From NCBI GenBank assembly GCA_014381785.1, contig JACNKZ010000084.1:1-36544 (forward strand): a stretch of DNA of 36,544 bases, in the 5' to 3' direction. Under the pieces are notes generated by a model. It did no database searches, was not told the DNA's origin, and saw only the letters and a program-made list of their open reading frames with translations. A program made the translations under genes and the position numbers. This document shows positions 15,693 to 24,652 of the stretch, one piece after another; positions within the stretch are counted from its first letter, which is position 1, and every line of letters starts with the position of its first letter. The DNA is from Kiritimatiellota bacterium. Lineage in GTDB: Bacteria > Verrucomicrobiota > Kiritimatiellia > Kiritimatiellales > Tichowtungiaceae.

Positions 15693-16892
15693 ATGAAAAG
15701 AGTATTCATTACCGTAGCGGCACTTTTGATTGCCGCGGCAGCTCAGGCACAGGAGCCGACTGTTGCGGATCTGCAAAAGCAGCTGCAGGAGTTGTCGGCC
15801 AAAATCGCAAAGCTGGAAGCGCAGCAGGCGGCTCTGCCCGTAGCGGCCGCTCCGTCCGGCGATCTCGCCGCCCGCCTCGCAAAGCTCGAAGCCAAACCGT
15901 CTGTTCCGCAGTGGGCGCTCGACACCAAAATCAAAGGCGACTTCCGCTACCGGTACGAGAACGTCGACCGGGCTGACGCGACCTACAAAGATCGTCAGCG
16001 CGTCCGCCTTCGTGTCGGTGCCTATGGCAAAGTGAATGACTCTGTCGACTACGGCATCCGTCTGGCCACCGGCGGTTCCAGCGCGACATCCGCGAATCAG
16101 GACATCGACGGTGGAACCAAAAAAGAGATCATGCTCGACCGCTACTACGTCGACCTGCACCCCGAAATGTTCAAAGGCGCCCACCTCATCATGGGTAAAA
16201 TGGCTCAGCCGTGGGTGGCCCGTACAGGACTCATCTGGGATGGCGACCTCAATCCGGAAGGTTTTGCGCTGACCTATGCAAACACCTACAGCAACGGCGT
16301 GAAGCTCATTGCCAATGCCGGCAGCTTCGTCCTGAAAGAGGATAAAGGCGACGACCTGCAGCTGTGGGCTGGACAGATCGCGGCGGAAACCAAAGTCGGC
16401 GGCGTTACTGTGCTGACAGGCGTCAGCGATTTCTATTATCAGAACGCCGGCGACCAGGGTGCCGGTAACGGCCTGACGTCCGGGATGAATAACACCGTCG
16501 GAACGGAATTCCATCTTGTGGAAGGGTTCGGTTCTGTGGGAACAAAAATCGGCGACCTTCCGGTTGCTTTCAACGGACAGTATGTGATGAACGTCGCCGC
16601 GGAAAGCAGTGATGCATCCGCCTATCTGCTTGGCGTCAAATTCGGTAAAGCCAAAGCCAAAGGCGAATGGGAAGCCGGTTATAACTACCGCGACACCGGT
16701 GCCGATGCGGTTCCGGACGGATTCAACGACTCCGACTTCGCCTACGGCTCCACCGCCTCGCACGGACACGCCTTCTGGGCCAAATACCAGATCGCCAAAA
16801 ACCTGCAAGGGGGCGCAACCTATCTAATGGCGGTTGATAATAACGGCGATGACGTCAACACCATGCAGCTCGACCTGAACTTCAAGTTTTAG
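15693..16892 (+). CDS. Putative outer-membrane porin of the phosphate island
   Basis: A 399-residue protein with a signal peptide (MKRVFITVAALLIAAAAQAQ), a short N-terminal coiled coil (residues about 24-70, LQKQLQELSAKIAKLEAQQ) and a long beta-rich region with alternating aromatic and polar residues, ending in LDLNFKF with the terminal Phe typical of outer-membrane barrels. It resembles the Porin_5-type putative porins. AAAGGAG lies upstream of the ATG. Its place between the Na/Pi transporter and pstS, and the PhoB-like boxes upstream, suggest uptake of phosphate across the outer membrane; specificity is inference. Confidence 0.9.
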   Translation: MKRVFITVAALLIAAAAQAQEPTVADLQKQLQELSAKIAKLEAQQAALPVAAAPSGDLAARLAKLEAKPSVPQWALDTKIKGDFRYRYENVDRADATYKDRQRVRLRVGAYGKVNDSVDYGIRLATGGSSATSANQDIDGGTKKEIMLDRYYVDLHPEMFKGAHLIMGKMAQPWVARTGLIWDGDLNPEGFALTYANTYSNGVKLIANAGSFVLKEDKGDDLQLWAGQIAAETKVGGVTVLTGVSDFYYQNAGDQGAGNGLTSGMNNTVGTEFHLVEGFGSVGTKIGDLPVAFNGQYVMNVAAESSDASAYLLGVKFGKAKAKGEWEAGYNYRDTGADAVPDGFNDSDFAYGSTASHGHAFWAKYQIAKNLQGGATYLMAVDNNGDDVNTMQLDLNFKF

Positions 16893-17185
16893 TCTGCATT
16901 TGCCGCTTCGCTGCTGTCTCTTTAAGCCAGCCTCACTTTGTGTCTCACCAAAACACGGGAAGCACGAAGTCCGAAAGACCCAGGCACGAAAGAAGCACGA
17001 ATGTTTAAAGGCTCAAAATCAAAAACAACGACAACGGGTTGCTGTTTGATCCAAAAGCATACGGTTTCTGCGTTCGGGTTTTTAAAGTTTGATGTGGTTT
17101 CGGATCTGATCACCCCCGCAGGTCTCCGGTTTAATCCGGAGGCCTGTTTTTTATGCTCTGCGCCCCGTACTCTTTTCACGCGTTT
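16893..17185. other. Porin-pstS intergenic region
   Basis: Non-coding. 16938-17005 holds a degenerate CACGAA-type repeat (GAAGCACGAA, GGCACGAAAGAAGCACGAA). A terminator follows at 17119-17153 and the pstS promoter after that. The 85-codon frames on both strands are repeat-derived. Confidence 0.6.
17119..17153 (+). terminator. Rho-independent terminator after the porin gene
   Basis: Stem AGGTCTCCGG (17120-17129) with CCGGAGGCCT (17136-17145), one G-T pair, loop TTTAAT, then GTTTTTT. It lies 230 bases after the porin stop. Confidence 0.85.
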
Positions 17186-17217
17186 CTAATGAGAGCTTAA
17201 CAATCCCCTAATATAAT
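17186..17217 (+). promoter_or_regulatory. Putative PhoB boxes and -10 of pstS
   Basis: Units CTAATGA (17186), TTAACAA (17197) and CTAATAT (17208) at 11-bp spacing; TATAAT at 17212-17217 fits a -10 element eight bases after the second unit. A -35 box is not needed at Pho promoters. Confidence 0.6.
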
Positions 17218-17324
17218 TCCCTCATATTTCTTCCCGTACACGGTGGAAGCCGGAGCATGAAGGCGAAAGGAAAGACCTTCGGTCCGGGTTCTGCCAAACC
17301 AGAATAAAGAAAATGGAGAAATAA

Positions 17325-18143
17325 ATGAAAAAAGCAATTCTCAGTATCGCTCTCATGGCCGCGGTCGCGGTGACCGCTGTTGCGGAAGAGACAATCGTTA
17401 TCGACGGTTCCACCACCGTTGGCCCGATCGCCAAAGCCTTCGCCGAATACTTCATGGCGGAAAATCCCGACGTCAACATCACGGTCAGCGAATCCGGCAG
17501 CGGCAACGGTGCCAAAAGCCTCGTTAATGCGGTGTGTGATGTCGCAGCCATGTCCCGCCCGATGAAAGACAACGAATTTCTGGCCGCAGCCGAAAAGGGC
17601 ATCCAGCCGGTTGCCCATGTTGTGGCGCTCGACGGTCTGCCGATTCTCGTTCACCCGAAAAATCCGGTCGCCAATCTGACCATCGATCAGATCCGTAAAA
17701 TCTACACTGGCGAAATCACCAACTGGAAAGAAGTCGGCGGGCCGGACATGGAAATTGTCGTCATCACCCGCGACACCAACAGCGGAACCTACGAAACCTT
17801 CGAAAAACTTATCATGAGCAAGCAGAGGATTTCCGACAAAGCGGAATATGTCGGCAGCAACGGTGCCATCCGCCAGCGCGTGCAGAGCACCCCGGCCGCC
17901 ATCGGCTACGCCGGACTCGGCTTCGTCGACAAAACCGTCAAAGCGATCACCGTCAACGGTGTCTATCCGTCCGCTGCTACCGTCCGCACCGGCGAATACG
18001 CCATTGCCCGCCCGCTGTTCATGTACACCAACGGCTATCCAAAACTCGGTTCCGCGGTTTACCAGTTCGTCACCCTCTACCTGACCGAAGACGGACAGGA
18101 AATGGTCGAAGAAATCGGTTTCATCCCGGTCACCAGCTACTAA
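17325..18143 (+). CDS. pstS: Phosphate ABC transporter substrate-binding protein
   Basis: Periplasmic phosphate receptor for the PstCAB permease. Signal peptide MKKAILSIALMAAVAVTAVA. The phosphate-binding motifs are visible: DGSTTVGPIAKAFAE (Ser/Thr of the first loop), SGSGNGAKSLVN, and RDTNSGTYETF (Arg and Ser/Gly/Thr of the second loop). Length (272 residues) is typical of the short PstS type. GGAGA precedes the ATG. It is separated from pstCAB by rtcB on the other strand, so it is its own unit, with a strong terminator downstream and PhoB-like boxes upstream. Confidence 0.96.
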   Translation: MKKAILSIALMAAVAVTAVAEETIVIDGSTTVGPIAKAFAEYFMAENPDVNITVSESGSGNGAKSLVNAVCDVAAMSRPMKDNEFLAAAEKGIQPVAHVVALDGLPILVHPKNPVANLTIDQIRKIYTGEITNWKEVGGPDMEIVVITRDTNSGTYETFEKLIMSKQRISDKAEYVGSNGAIRQRVQSTPAAIGYAGLGFVDKTVKAITVNGVYPSAATVRTGEYAIARPLFMYTNGYPKLGSAVYQFVTLYLTEDGQEMVEEIGFIPVTSY

Positions 18144-18206
18144 GAATGGAGTAAAGGAGCGGTGGAGGCGTGGTGAGGTGCCACGCTTCACTCTACATCT
18201 CGAAGG

Positions 18207-18240
18207 CGCGGGTTTTCCAATGGTTGGGAAACCCGCGTTT
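18207..18240 (+). terminator. Rho-independent terminator of pstS
   Basis: Stem CGCGGGTTTTCC/GGGAAACCCGCG around an AATGGTT loop, then a T-rich tail (GTTTCTTTCT). The stem is built on a TTTTCCAA-type palindrome, showing one way these repeats are used. Confidence 0.85.
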
Positions 18241-18439
18241 CTTTCTGTGATCGCCGCCGCCTTGGCGAGGGAGGTAGCGACGGAGGGTTCCAAACCTTGA
18301 AAAAAACTTCACAATCGGTCGAAGTCATCTGCACTTATCTGTGCCTGCCCGGCGAAGCCGGGTGATCTGCGGATAGAAAATATTTCATTTCCCAAAATCG
18401 CGATTTCGGCCTTCAGAATTTCAAATGCCGGACACGGGT
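18241..18439. other. pstS-rtcB intergenic repeats
   Basis: No gene. Holds a degenerate CCGCCTTGGCGA palindrome (about 18251-18281), a TTCCAA-type site (18288-18306) and a CCCGGC-GAA-GCCGGG hairpin (18348-18362) inside an ATCTGTG...ATCTGCGGATAG repeat. Confidence 0.5.
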
Positions 18440-19540
18440 CTATGCCTTGATGTTGATGATCGGCGTGATATGGCGGCAGACCTCGACGAGGTCGGATTGT
18501 AGCCGCATGACTTCAAAGATGTCTTTGTAGGCGAAGGGCGATTCATCGAGTGTCCGCGCATCGACCCGGGCGGTGATTCCCTGCATGGTTTCGCGGAATT
18601 CGGCGGGATCCAGGCTTCGCAGGGCCTGCTTGCGGCCCATCACCCGGCCCGCGCCGTGTGCGCTCGACCAGAGCGCGGCGGGATTGCCTTTGCCGCACAC
18701 AATAAAGGAGCCGTCGCGCATATTGCCGGGGACGACCCCCAGCATGCCTTTTTCGGCATGGGTTGCGCCTTTACGGTGAATCCACAACCCCTCTTTTTCT
18801 TCGGCGTGGTTGTGGTTGCGGTTAATCAGACGGCTCCAGTCGGCTTCGCCGGGGGTGTGCTGCGCAAGCGCCGCAACGACCCGCCGCATGATTTCTTTAC
18901 GGTTTGCAAGCGCCAGCTCCAGAGTCCAGTTCATGTCATTGATGTAGGCCCGGCCGGCGTCGCTGTCGGTGCGGAAGCCGAAATGGCCCTCGCTGGCTCT
19001 GCCGGTTCCGGAGGCCATCCGCATGTATTCCGTGGCAATGCCGTGCCCGACGCCGCGGCTGCCCGAATGGAGAATCACCCAGGCCTGCCCGGTTTCGTCC
19101 TGACCGATTTCGATGAAATGGTTTCCGCCGCCCAGGGTCCCGATGACGCGGAAGCCTTTGCGCTGGTTGAAGGCCTTGCGGCCGATGGGAGTGAGATCAT
19201 CCGGGTTGAGGGCGCATTCGACCGGACGGGTGTTCACATCAAACCCGACGGGGATCCGTTTGTAGATGTCCTGAAAAATCGCGCGGCTGTTTGTTCGGAT
19301 TTCCTCTGCGCTGAAGGAGGTGGGCAGGGCGCACATGCCGCACCCGATGTCGTAGCCGACCCACGACGGCAGAACAACGTCCTGCGTCGCGATGACGCCG
19401 CCGATCGGCAGGGTGTAGCCGACGTGGGCATCCGGCATCAGTGCGCCGGCCACGGAGAAGTCCTGCTCCATGGCGCTTCGGAACTGCTCCAGTGCTTTCG
19501 GATCCACTGCTTCGGCAAAAATCCGGGTCGGTTTGTTCAT
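18440..19540 (-). CDS. rtcB: RNA-splicing ligase RtcB
   Basis: GTP- and Mn-dependent ligase that joins RNA ends carrying 2',3'-cyclic phosphate or 3'-phosphate to 5'-OH. Visible hallmarks: metal-binding DIGCGM (Asp64, Cys67), GGGNHFIEIG, HSGSRGVGH, NRNHNHAE and the guanylated-His region SAHGAGRVMGR. The 366-residue length matches the short bacterial RtcB type. ATG 19540 is chosen because GGAGG lies seven bases upstream; a 23-codon upstream extension lacks a site. No archease, RtcA or RtcR gene is nearby. It interrupts the phosphate genes on the opposite strand. Confidence 0.96.
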   Translation of the reverse strand: MNKPTRIFAEAVDPKALEQFRSAMEQDFSVAGALMPDAHVGYTLPIGGVIATQDVVLPSWVGYDIGCGMCALPTSFSAEEIRTNSRAIFQDIYKRIPVGFDVNTRPVECALNPDDLTPIGRKAFNQRKGFRVIGTLGGGNHFIEIGQDETGQAWVILHSGSRGVGHGIATEYMRMASGTGRASEGHFGFRTDSDAGRAYINDMNWTLELALANRKEIMRRVVAALAQHTPGEADWSRLINRNHNHAEEKEGLWIHRKGATHAEKGMLGVVPGNMRDGSFIVCGKGNPAALWSSAHGAGRVMGRKQALRSLDPAEFRETMQGITARVDARTLDESPFAYKDIFEVMRLQSDLVEVCRHITPIINIKA

Positions 19541-19914
19541 GACGCACCTCCGCGAGGTTTGCAGGACTATACCATTTTCCGGATTCATTCCAGCAGTTGT
19601 TTGCGTCATTAGAAACTTCTGTGCGCCTTTGCGTGAGACATTTGTTCAACCCGTGGAATCTCTGCGGTTTATACGCTCTTTAGCGGCAAATAAAATTCCG
19701 AACCTTGGAAAAGTGATTAACCACAAACCACACGAACCACACGAAATTCAAAAATCGGATCAACAGTTCTCTTTAGGGTATTTGGTGCATTTCGCGGTTA
19801 GCCTGGTTGTCGGGGTGAAGCATTTTGACGGCCAGAGGGTTAAGCCCGCCCATTTCACGGGTTCCTAACAGAGCGCTAATCATTTCCTAACAAAAGAGCG
19901 GCATTCTCGGCCGC
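19541..19914. other. rtcB-pstC intergenic region
   Basis: No gene. Contains a TTCCGAACCTTGGAA site (19695-19712), an ACCACACGAACCACACGAA repeat (about 19726-19746) whose inverted relative (ATTTGGTGCATTTCGCGG) lies near 19779-19798, and the PhoB-like boxes of pstC at the right end. Confidence 0.6.
19865..19893 (+). promoter_or_regulatory. Putative PhoB boxes of the pst-pho operon
   Basis: CTAACAG (19865), CTAATCA (19876) and CTAACAA (19887) at exact 11-bp spacing. CATTCT at 19902-19907 is a possible -10 at the right distance. Confidence 0.68.
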
Positions 19915-21066
19915 ATGTTAGAAAACAGTTCAACCATTCAAAAGCGCAGCTTGGTGATGAGTAAGAGCACCAGCCGCTGGCGTCAGCTCTGGGCCGCACT
20001 GGGGCAGGGGTTCCTGTTTTCGGTGACGTCGCTCTCCACGCTGACCGTGTTTTTCATTTTCTACTTCATCGCCAAAGATGCGTTTCCGTTTTTCAAGCTG
20101 GAGGGCTTTAAGGAGTTCTTCACCTCGACCCACTGGTATCCGTCCGGCCATCCGGCCGAGTTCGGTGCAATGTCGATTTTTTTCGGAACCGGGCTGGTCA
20201 CGCTGGGCGCGGTCGTGGTGGCGGTTCCGCTCGGCGTGGCCGCGGCGGTCTGCCTGAGCGATGTGCTACCCTTCAACGTCCGGCAGATTGTGAAGCCGGT
20301 GATTGAAATTCTGGCGGCGATTCCGTCGGTGGCCTACGGGTTTTTCGCGCTGGTCGTGTTTGCACCGCTGCTGCAGAACAACGGCGGAGCGGTTCTTTCG
20401 ATCGGGGCCTGGCTGATCCTCGCGCCGATCCTCGCGCTGCTGGTTGTGGTGCTTAGCGATCTGATTGCCGACCGTTGTCCGGACGCCGCGCGCAAGGTTG
20501 TCCGATGGGGTTGCGGGCTGGCGCTCGGCGCTGCGGCATTGACCGGTATGATTCTGCTGGGCAATCATTTGCGCGGCATCGAAATCATCAGCGGAGCCAA
20601 CGCGCTGAATGTCTCCATCATTCTAGGTATTATGGCACTGCCGACGGTGGTGAGTGTCTCGGAAGATGCACTGCAGGCCTGCGGGCGCGAACTGCGCGAA
20701 GGCAGTTACGCACTCGGCGCAACTCGCGCTGAAACCATTGTGAAGACCGTTCTGCCGGCCTCCGTCAGCGGGATTCTCGCCGCGGTGATTCTCGGCGTGA
20801 TGCGTGCAATCGGCGAAACCATGGTGGTTTGGATGGCGTCCGGCAATGCCGCGCGTATTCCGGAGCCGTGGTTCAACATGCTGCAGCCGGTCCGGACCCT
20901 GACCGCCACGATTGCCGGGGATATGGGCGAGGCCGATCACGTGACCGGTTCGGCTCGCTTTCACGTGCTGTTCGCCATGGCGTTTTGTCTGCTGACCTTT
21001 TCATTTGTGATGAATCTCGCCAGCGAGGCCATCGTCCGCCGCTCACGCAAAAAACTTGGTAAATAG
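19915..21066 (+). CDS. pstC: Phosphate ABC transporter permease PstC
   Basis: Inner-membrane permease that pairs with PstA to form the phosphate channel. About six membrane segments; the EAA loop is ELREGSYALGATRAETIVKTVLP. At 383 residues it is longer than the usual 300-320; the extra length is at residues about 160-225, between membrane segments. ATG 19915 gives a 14-residue leader that lacks a ribosome site and lies right at the expected transcription start; ATG 19957 (MSKSTSRW) is a fair alternative. First gene of pstC-pstA-pstB-phoU-phoB-phoR. Confidence 0.94.
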   Translation: MLENSSTIQKRSLVMSKSTSRWRQLWAALGQGFLFSVTSLSTLTVFFIFYFIAKDAFPFFKLEGFKEFFTSTHWYPSGHPAEFGAMSIFFGTGLVTLGAVVVAVPLGVAAAVCLSDVLPFNVRQIVKPVIEILAAIPSVAYGFFALVVFAPLLQNNGGAVLSIGAWLILAPILALLVVVLSDLIADRCPDAARKVVRWGCGLALGAAALTGMILLGNHLRGIEIISGANALNVSIILGIMALPTVVSVSEDALQACGRELREGSYALGATRAETIVKTVLPASVSGILAAVILGVMRAIGETMVVWMASGNAARIPEPWFNMLQPVRTLTATIAGDMGEADHVTGSARFHVLFAMAFCLLTFSFVMNLASEAIVRRSRKKLGK

Positions 21067-22413
21067 ATGAGACTTGAAACCCGCAAATTGCTCGACCGCG
21101 CGTTTTCCGGAACCGGAGTGATCGCCATTGGCGTGATGGCTCTGGCGCTGGTGGTGATTCTTGCGCCGATTATCGGGAAGGGAACCGGCGCGTTTGTTTT
21201 CCGTTCCACCATCGAGCACCGCAAGGTGATGTTCGATCAGTGGGGGCGTGGCACCCCGGAACGGGTCGAAGCCGACAAGGCGCCAGCCGCCGCCGCGCGC
21301 CAGCCGGTTTATGACATGCTGGCAGCATTCGCGGCCGAACTGGACGAGATGCCGCGCGCGGACCGCCGGCCTTATAAAACGCCGGTGCGCGACCTGGAAA
21401 AAGCACTGGAGGAGCTGTTCGGCCCCGCGCCGGGTCAGCGCACGCCGGTGCTGATTCGTCAGCAGTACGGAGCCACCCGCTGGGATCGCACGAAAATCAA
21501 ACTGGGTGAGTTGCTGTTTACCGAGCAGTGGGACTACTCCAACCCCGATGCGCTCGGCGTGTTGGTGAAAACTCCGCGTTCTGAGCAGTTCAAAGAAACG
21601 TCGCTGGAGCCGCTGTTCGACTACGTAGACGAGAACATTGAAGCGATAATGCGTCCGCGCCTGACGTTCTACTGGCAGTTCCTGTTCGATACCTCCAAGG
21701 ACTCGCACATTTTCGGCGGCATCGGCCCCGAGGTGCTCGGTACGCTCTATCTGACTCTCGGCGCCATGATTTTCGCTATCCCCATGGGCGTGATTGCCGC
21801 CATCTACCTGTGCGAATACGCGCGGGAAGGGCGGGTGGTCAGTTTTCTGCGCATTTGCATCAGCACGCTCGCCGGCGTGCCGAGCATTGTGTTCGGTCTG
21901 TTCGGGTTGGCTTTCTTTTTGAATACGATTCACATTTCAGATTCCAAGAGCGTGCTGGCCGGTTCGCTGACCCTTTCGCTGCTGATTCTTCCGACGGTGA
22001 TCCGCGCCTCCGAGGAGGCGATTCTGGCGGTGCCGAAAGCCTATAAAGAAGCAGCGCTGAGTCTCGGCGCCGGACGCTGGCACACGGTGCTGACGGTGAT
22101 TCTTCCGGCCGCGCTGCCGGGGATTCTGACCGGAGTGGTCATCAGCATGGGCCGCGCCGCCGGCGAAACCGCGCCGATCATTTTCACCGCCGCGGTCAGC
22201 GTCGGACGCCCTCTGCTTCCGATGCAGACGCTGTCGCAGCCGACGCCCGCGCTGCCGTGGAATATTTATAATTTATGTACCGAGCATGAAGCGGTGGATG
22301 AAATCCGTCATGTTCAGTACGGAATGGTTTTTACTCTGGTGGCCCTGGTGCTGCTGCTGAATGTGTTCGCGATTGTGATGCGCGCACGGATTTCCAAGAA
22401 ACTCCGCGGATAA
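21067..22413 (+). CDS. pstA: Phosphate ABC transporter permease PstA, long form
   Basis: Partner permease of PstC. The C-terminal 240 residues are ordinary PstA (EAA loop [26 protein letters not shown], then [12 protein letters not shown]). Between membrane segment 1 (residues about 17-37) and segment 2 (about 223-245) there is a hydrophilic insertion of roughly 180 residues, predicted to be periplasmic. Usual PstA is about 280-300 residues; this is 448. The start codon directly follows the pstC stop, so translation is coupled. Confidence 0.94.
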   Translation: MRLETRKLLDRAFSGTGVIAIGVMALALVVILAPIIGKGTGAFVFRSTIEHRKVMFDQWGRGTPERVEADKAPAAAARQPVYDMLAAFAAELDEMPRADRRPYKTPVRDLEKALEELFGPAPGQRTPVLIRQQYGATRWDRTKIKLGELLFTEQWDYSNPDALGVLVKTPRSEQFKETSLEPLFDYVDENIEAIMRPRLTFYWQFLFDTSKDSHIFGGIGPEVLGTLYLTLGAMIFAIPMGVIAAIYLCEYAREGRVVSFLRICISTLAGVPSIVFGLFGLAFFLNTIHISDSKSVLAGSLTLSLLILPTVIRASEEAILAVPKAYKEAALSLGAGRWHTVLTVILPAALPGILTGVVISMGRAAGETAPIIFTAAVSVGRPLLPMQTLSQPTPALPWNIYNLCTEHEAVDEIRHVQYGMVFTLVALVLLLNVFAIVMRARISKKLRG

Positions 22414-22426
22414 GGAGACGGATCAG

Positions 22427-23248
22427 ATGAATGCAGAAATCAAAATGAAACAGGCAACCCGCTTTGCCGGGCAGAAGGAAAATGTTCTTTCCCGCCGCGC
22501 CCATGTGAAGGCGGAGGACTTTTCCGTATTCTACGGCAATTTCGAGGCGGTCAAACAGGTCCGCTGTGAATTCGCCGAAGGGCTGGTCACCTCGATGATC
22601 GGGCCGAGCGGCTGCGGGAAAAGCACGCTGCTGCGGGCCATCAACCGCATGAACGATCTGATTCCGTCCTGTCGTGCCGGCGGTACGATGACGTTCGACG
22701 GGGAGGATATTTACCGCAAGGATATTGATGTGGTTTCGCTGCGCATGCGCGTCGGCATGGTGTTTCAGAAGCCCAATGTGTTTCCGAAATCGATCTACGA
22801 CAACATTGCCTATGGCCCGCGCCTGCAGGGCATCAGCAACCGCAATCAATTGGATGGCATTGTGGAGTCGAGCCTGAAACAGGCCGCGATCTGGGACGAG
22901 GTGAAGGACCGACTTAACACCAACGCGCTCGGGATGTCCGGCGGACAGCAGCAGCGCCTGTGCCTGGCGCGTGCGCTGGCCGTGAAGCCGGAAATTCTGC
23001 TGATGGACGAGCCGACCTCGGCACTGGACCCAAAAGCCACCGCGAAAATTGAAGATTTGATCGGACAGCTTCGGGGGCAGTACACCATCATTATTGTGAC
23101 GCACAACATGCAGCAGGCCGCCCGTGTTTCCGACTTAACGGCCTTTATGTATGAGGGTACGCTGGTGGAGTTCGGCGAAACACGACAGATTTTCACCCGT
23201 CCGCAACAGAAACAGACAGAAGATTACATTACCGGCCGCTTTGGGTAG
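22427..23248 (+). CDS. pstB: Phosphate ABC transporter ATPase
   Basis: ATP-hydrolysing subunit of the Pst transporter. Walker [10 protein letters not shown] (residue about 59), Q-loop [14 protein letters not shown], signature [13 protein letters not shown], Walker [14 protein letters not shown] and H-loop [13 protein letters not shown] are all intact. The N-terminus has about 20 extra residues. AAGGAG lies upstream. Follows pstA by 13 bases. Confidence 0.97.
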   Translation: MNAEIKMKQATRFAGQKENVLSRRAHVKAEDFSVFYGNFEAVKQVRCEFAEGLVTSMIGPSGCGKSTLLRAINRMNDLIPSCRAGGTMTFDGEDIYRKDIDVVSLRMRVGMVFQKPNVFPKSIYDNIAYGPRLQGISNRNQLDGIVESSLKQAAIWDEVKDRLNTNALGMSGGQQQRLCLARALAVKPEILLMDEPTSALDPKATAKIEDLIGQLRGQYTIIIVTHNMQQAARVSDLTAFMYEGTLVEFGETRQIFTRPQQKQTEDYITGRFG

Positions 23249-23267
23249 TCGATAGAGGAGAACAACG

Positions 23268-23936
23268 ATGACAAAAGTATTCGTTCACGAAGTTGAAAAA
23301 CTGAAAAAAAGAATTCTTACTCTCAGCTCGCAGGTGGAGGAGAATGTGGCGCTAGCCGTTAAAGCGCTGGTTTCCCGCGATGCCGATCTGGCAAAGAAGG
23401 TGATTGCAAGCGATACAGAGATCGATCGACAGGAAGTGGAGGTGGAAGAGGAGGCGCTCAAGATTCTGGCGCTGTATCAGCCCGTTGCCATGGATCTGCG
23501 GTTTCTCACTGCCGTGCTGAAGATTAACAATGATCTGGAGCGCATCGGAGACCTTGCCGCCAATATCGCCAAGCGCGCGCGACGGATTTGTAAAGTGCCT
23601 GAGGTGGTTATTCCTCCGGAACTGGATCAAATGGCGGTGAAGGCCCGTGAGATGGTTCACAACAGTCTCACCGCCTTTGTGAATCTCGATGCCAATCTGG
23701 CTAATCAGGTTCGTGAAGCCGACGACGAAGTCGATGATCTCTGCAAAGTGGTGAGTGATTTTGTTGCCGCGGTTGGTCAAAAAGATCCGGAGCATTTAAG
23801 CACGTATCTAAAGATGCTGCTGGCCGCGCGCAACCTGGAACGAATCGGAGACCATGCAACCAACATCGCTGAAGATGTTGTCTATCTTATCGACGGCGTG
23901 ATCGTGCGCCACCAATCGCTCGACGAAGAGGATTAG
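23268..23936 (+). CDS. phoU: Phosphate signalling regulator PhoU
   Basis: Two tandem three-helix PhoU units; the metal-binding segments are NDLERIGDLAANIA (first) and RNLERIGDHATNIAED (second). It links PstB state to PhoR so that the regulon is off when phosphate is plentiful. Length 222 is typical. GAGGAG ribosome site ten bases upstream. Nineteen bases after pstB. Confidence 0.97.
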   Translation: MTKVFVHEVEKLKKRILTLSSQVEENVALAVKALVSRDADLAKKVIASDTEIDRQEVEVEEEALKILALYQPVAMDLRFLTAVLKINNDLERIGDLAANIAKRARRICKVPEVVIPPELDQMAVKAREMVHNSLTAFVNLDANLANQVREADDEVDDLCKVVSDFVAAVGQKDPEHLSTYLKMLLAARNLERIGDHATNIAEDVVYLIDGVIVRHQSLDEED

Positions 23937-23956
23937 TTTCCTGTAGAAAGGGTTCC

Positions 23957-24652
23957 ATGGCTTCGCAAAACATATTGATTATTGAGGATGAAGAGGACAT
24001 TCGCGAACTGGTTCGCTACAACCTCGAACGGGAGAAGTTTAAGGTGGATGAAGCCGCGTCCGGTGAAGAGGGGCTGAAAGTTGCCGCGCGCAGCAAGCCC
24101 GACCTGATTCTTCTCGACCTGATGCTGCCCGGCAAAGATGGAATGCAGGTTTGCCGCGAGCTCAAACAAAATGACGAAACCCGCGATATTCCCGTCGTCA
24201 TGATGACCGCCAAGGGAGAAGAGAGTGATATTATTGCCGGCCTTGAGCTCGGAGCAGAGGATTACATTGTCAAACCGTTCAGCCCCAAAGTGCTGGTCGC
24301 CCGTGTCAAAGCGGTTTTGCGTCGCAAGACCGCCGCGCCGCCGCTGTCGGATGAGGATGTGCTGAGTATTTATGATCTGTGCATTCATCCCGGCCGGCAT
24401 GAGGTGACCGTTAAAGGAAAGCCGGTCTCGCTCACCGCCAGTGAGTTCGGTGTGCTTCACTTTTTGGCCCGGCGGCCCGGCTGGGTTTTCACGCGCTATC
24501 AGATTGTCGATGCGGTTCACGGTGAAGATTATCCCGTCACGGAACGCTCCGTGGATGTGCAGATTGTCGGGGTGCGCAAGAAACTGGGGTCAGCCGGCGA
24601 ATACATTGAAACCGTCCGCGGCATCGGCTACCGGTTCAAGGATATGGACTGA
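23957..24652 (+). CDS. phoB: Phosphate regulon response regulator PhoB
   Basis: OmpR/PhoB-type regulator. Receiver domain with acid pocket Glu10-Asp11, phospho-acceptor Asp54 (LILLDLMLPGKDG) and Lys in YIVKPFSPK; winged-helix DNA-binding domain at residues about 130-228 (LTASEFGVLHFLARRPG, ERSVDVQIVGVRKKLG, ETVRGIGYRF). Its likely sites are the 11-bp-spaced CTAACAA units upstream of the phosphate genes. Overlaps phoR by one base (TGATG). Confidence 0.96.
   Translation: MASQNILIIEDEEDIRELVRYNLEREKFKVDEAASGEEGLKVAARSKPDLILLDLMLPGKDGMQVCRELKQNDETRDIPVVMMTAKGEESDIIAGLELGAEDYIVKPFSPKVLVARVKAVLRRKTAAPPLSDEDVLSIYDLCIHPGRHEVTVKGKPVSLTASEFGVLHFLARRPGWVFTRYQIVDAVHGEDYPVTERSVDVQIVGVRKKLGSAGEYIETVRGIGYRFKDMD

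Noticed and set aside
15549-16808. 419-codon minus-strand frame opposite the porin gene
   Set aside because: A shadow of the GC-rich porin gene; no motif, and it would cover the porin leader and PhoB-like boxes.
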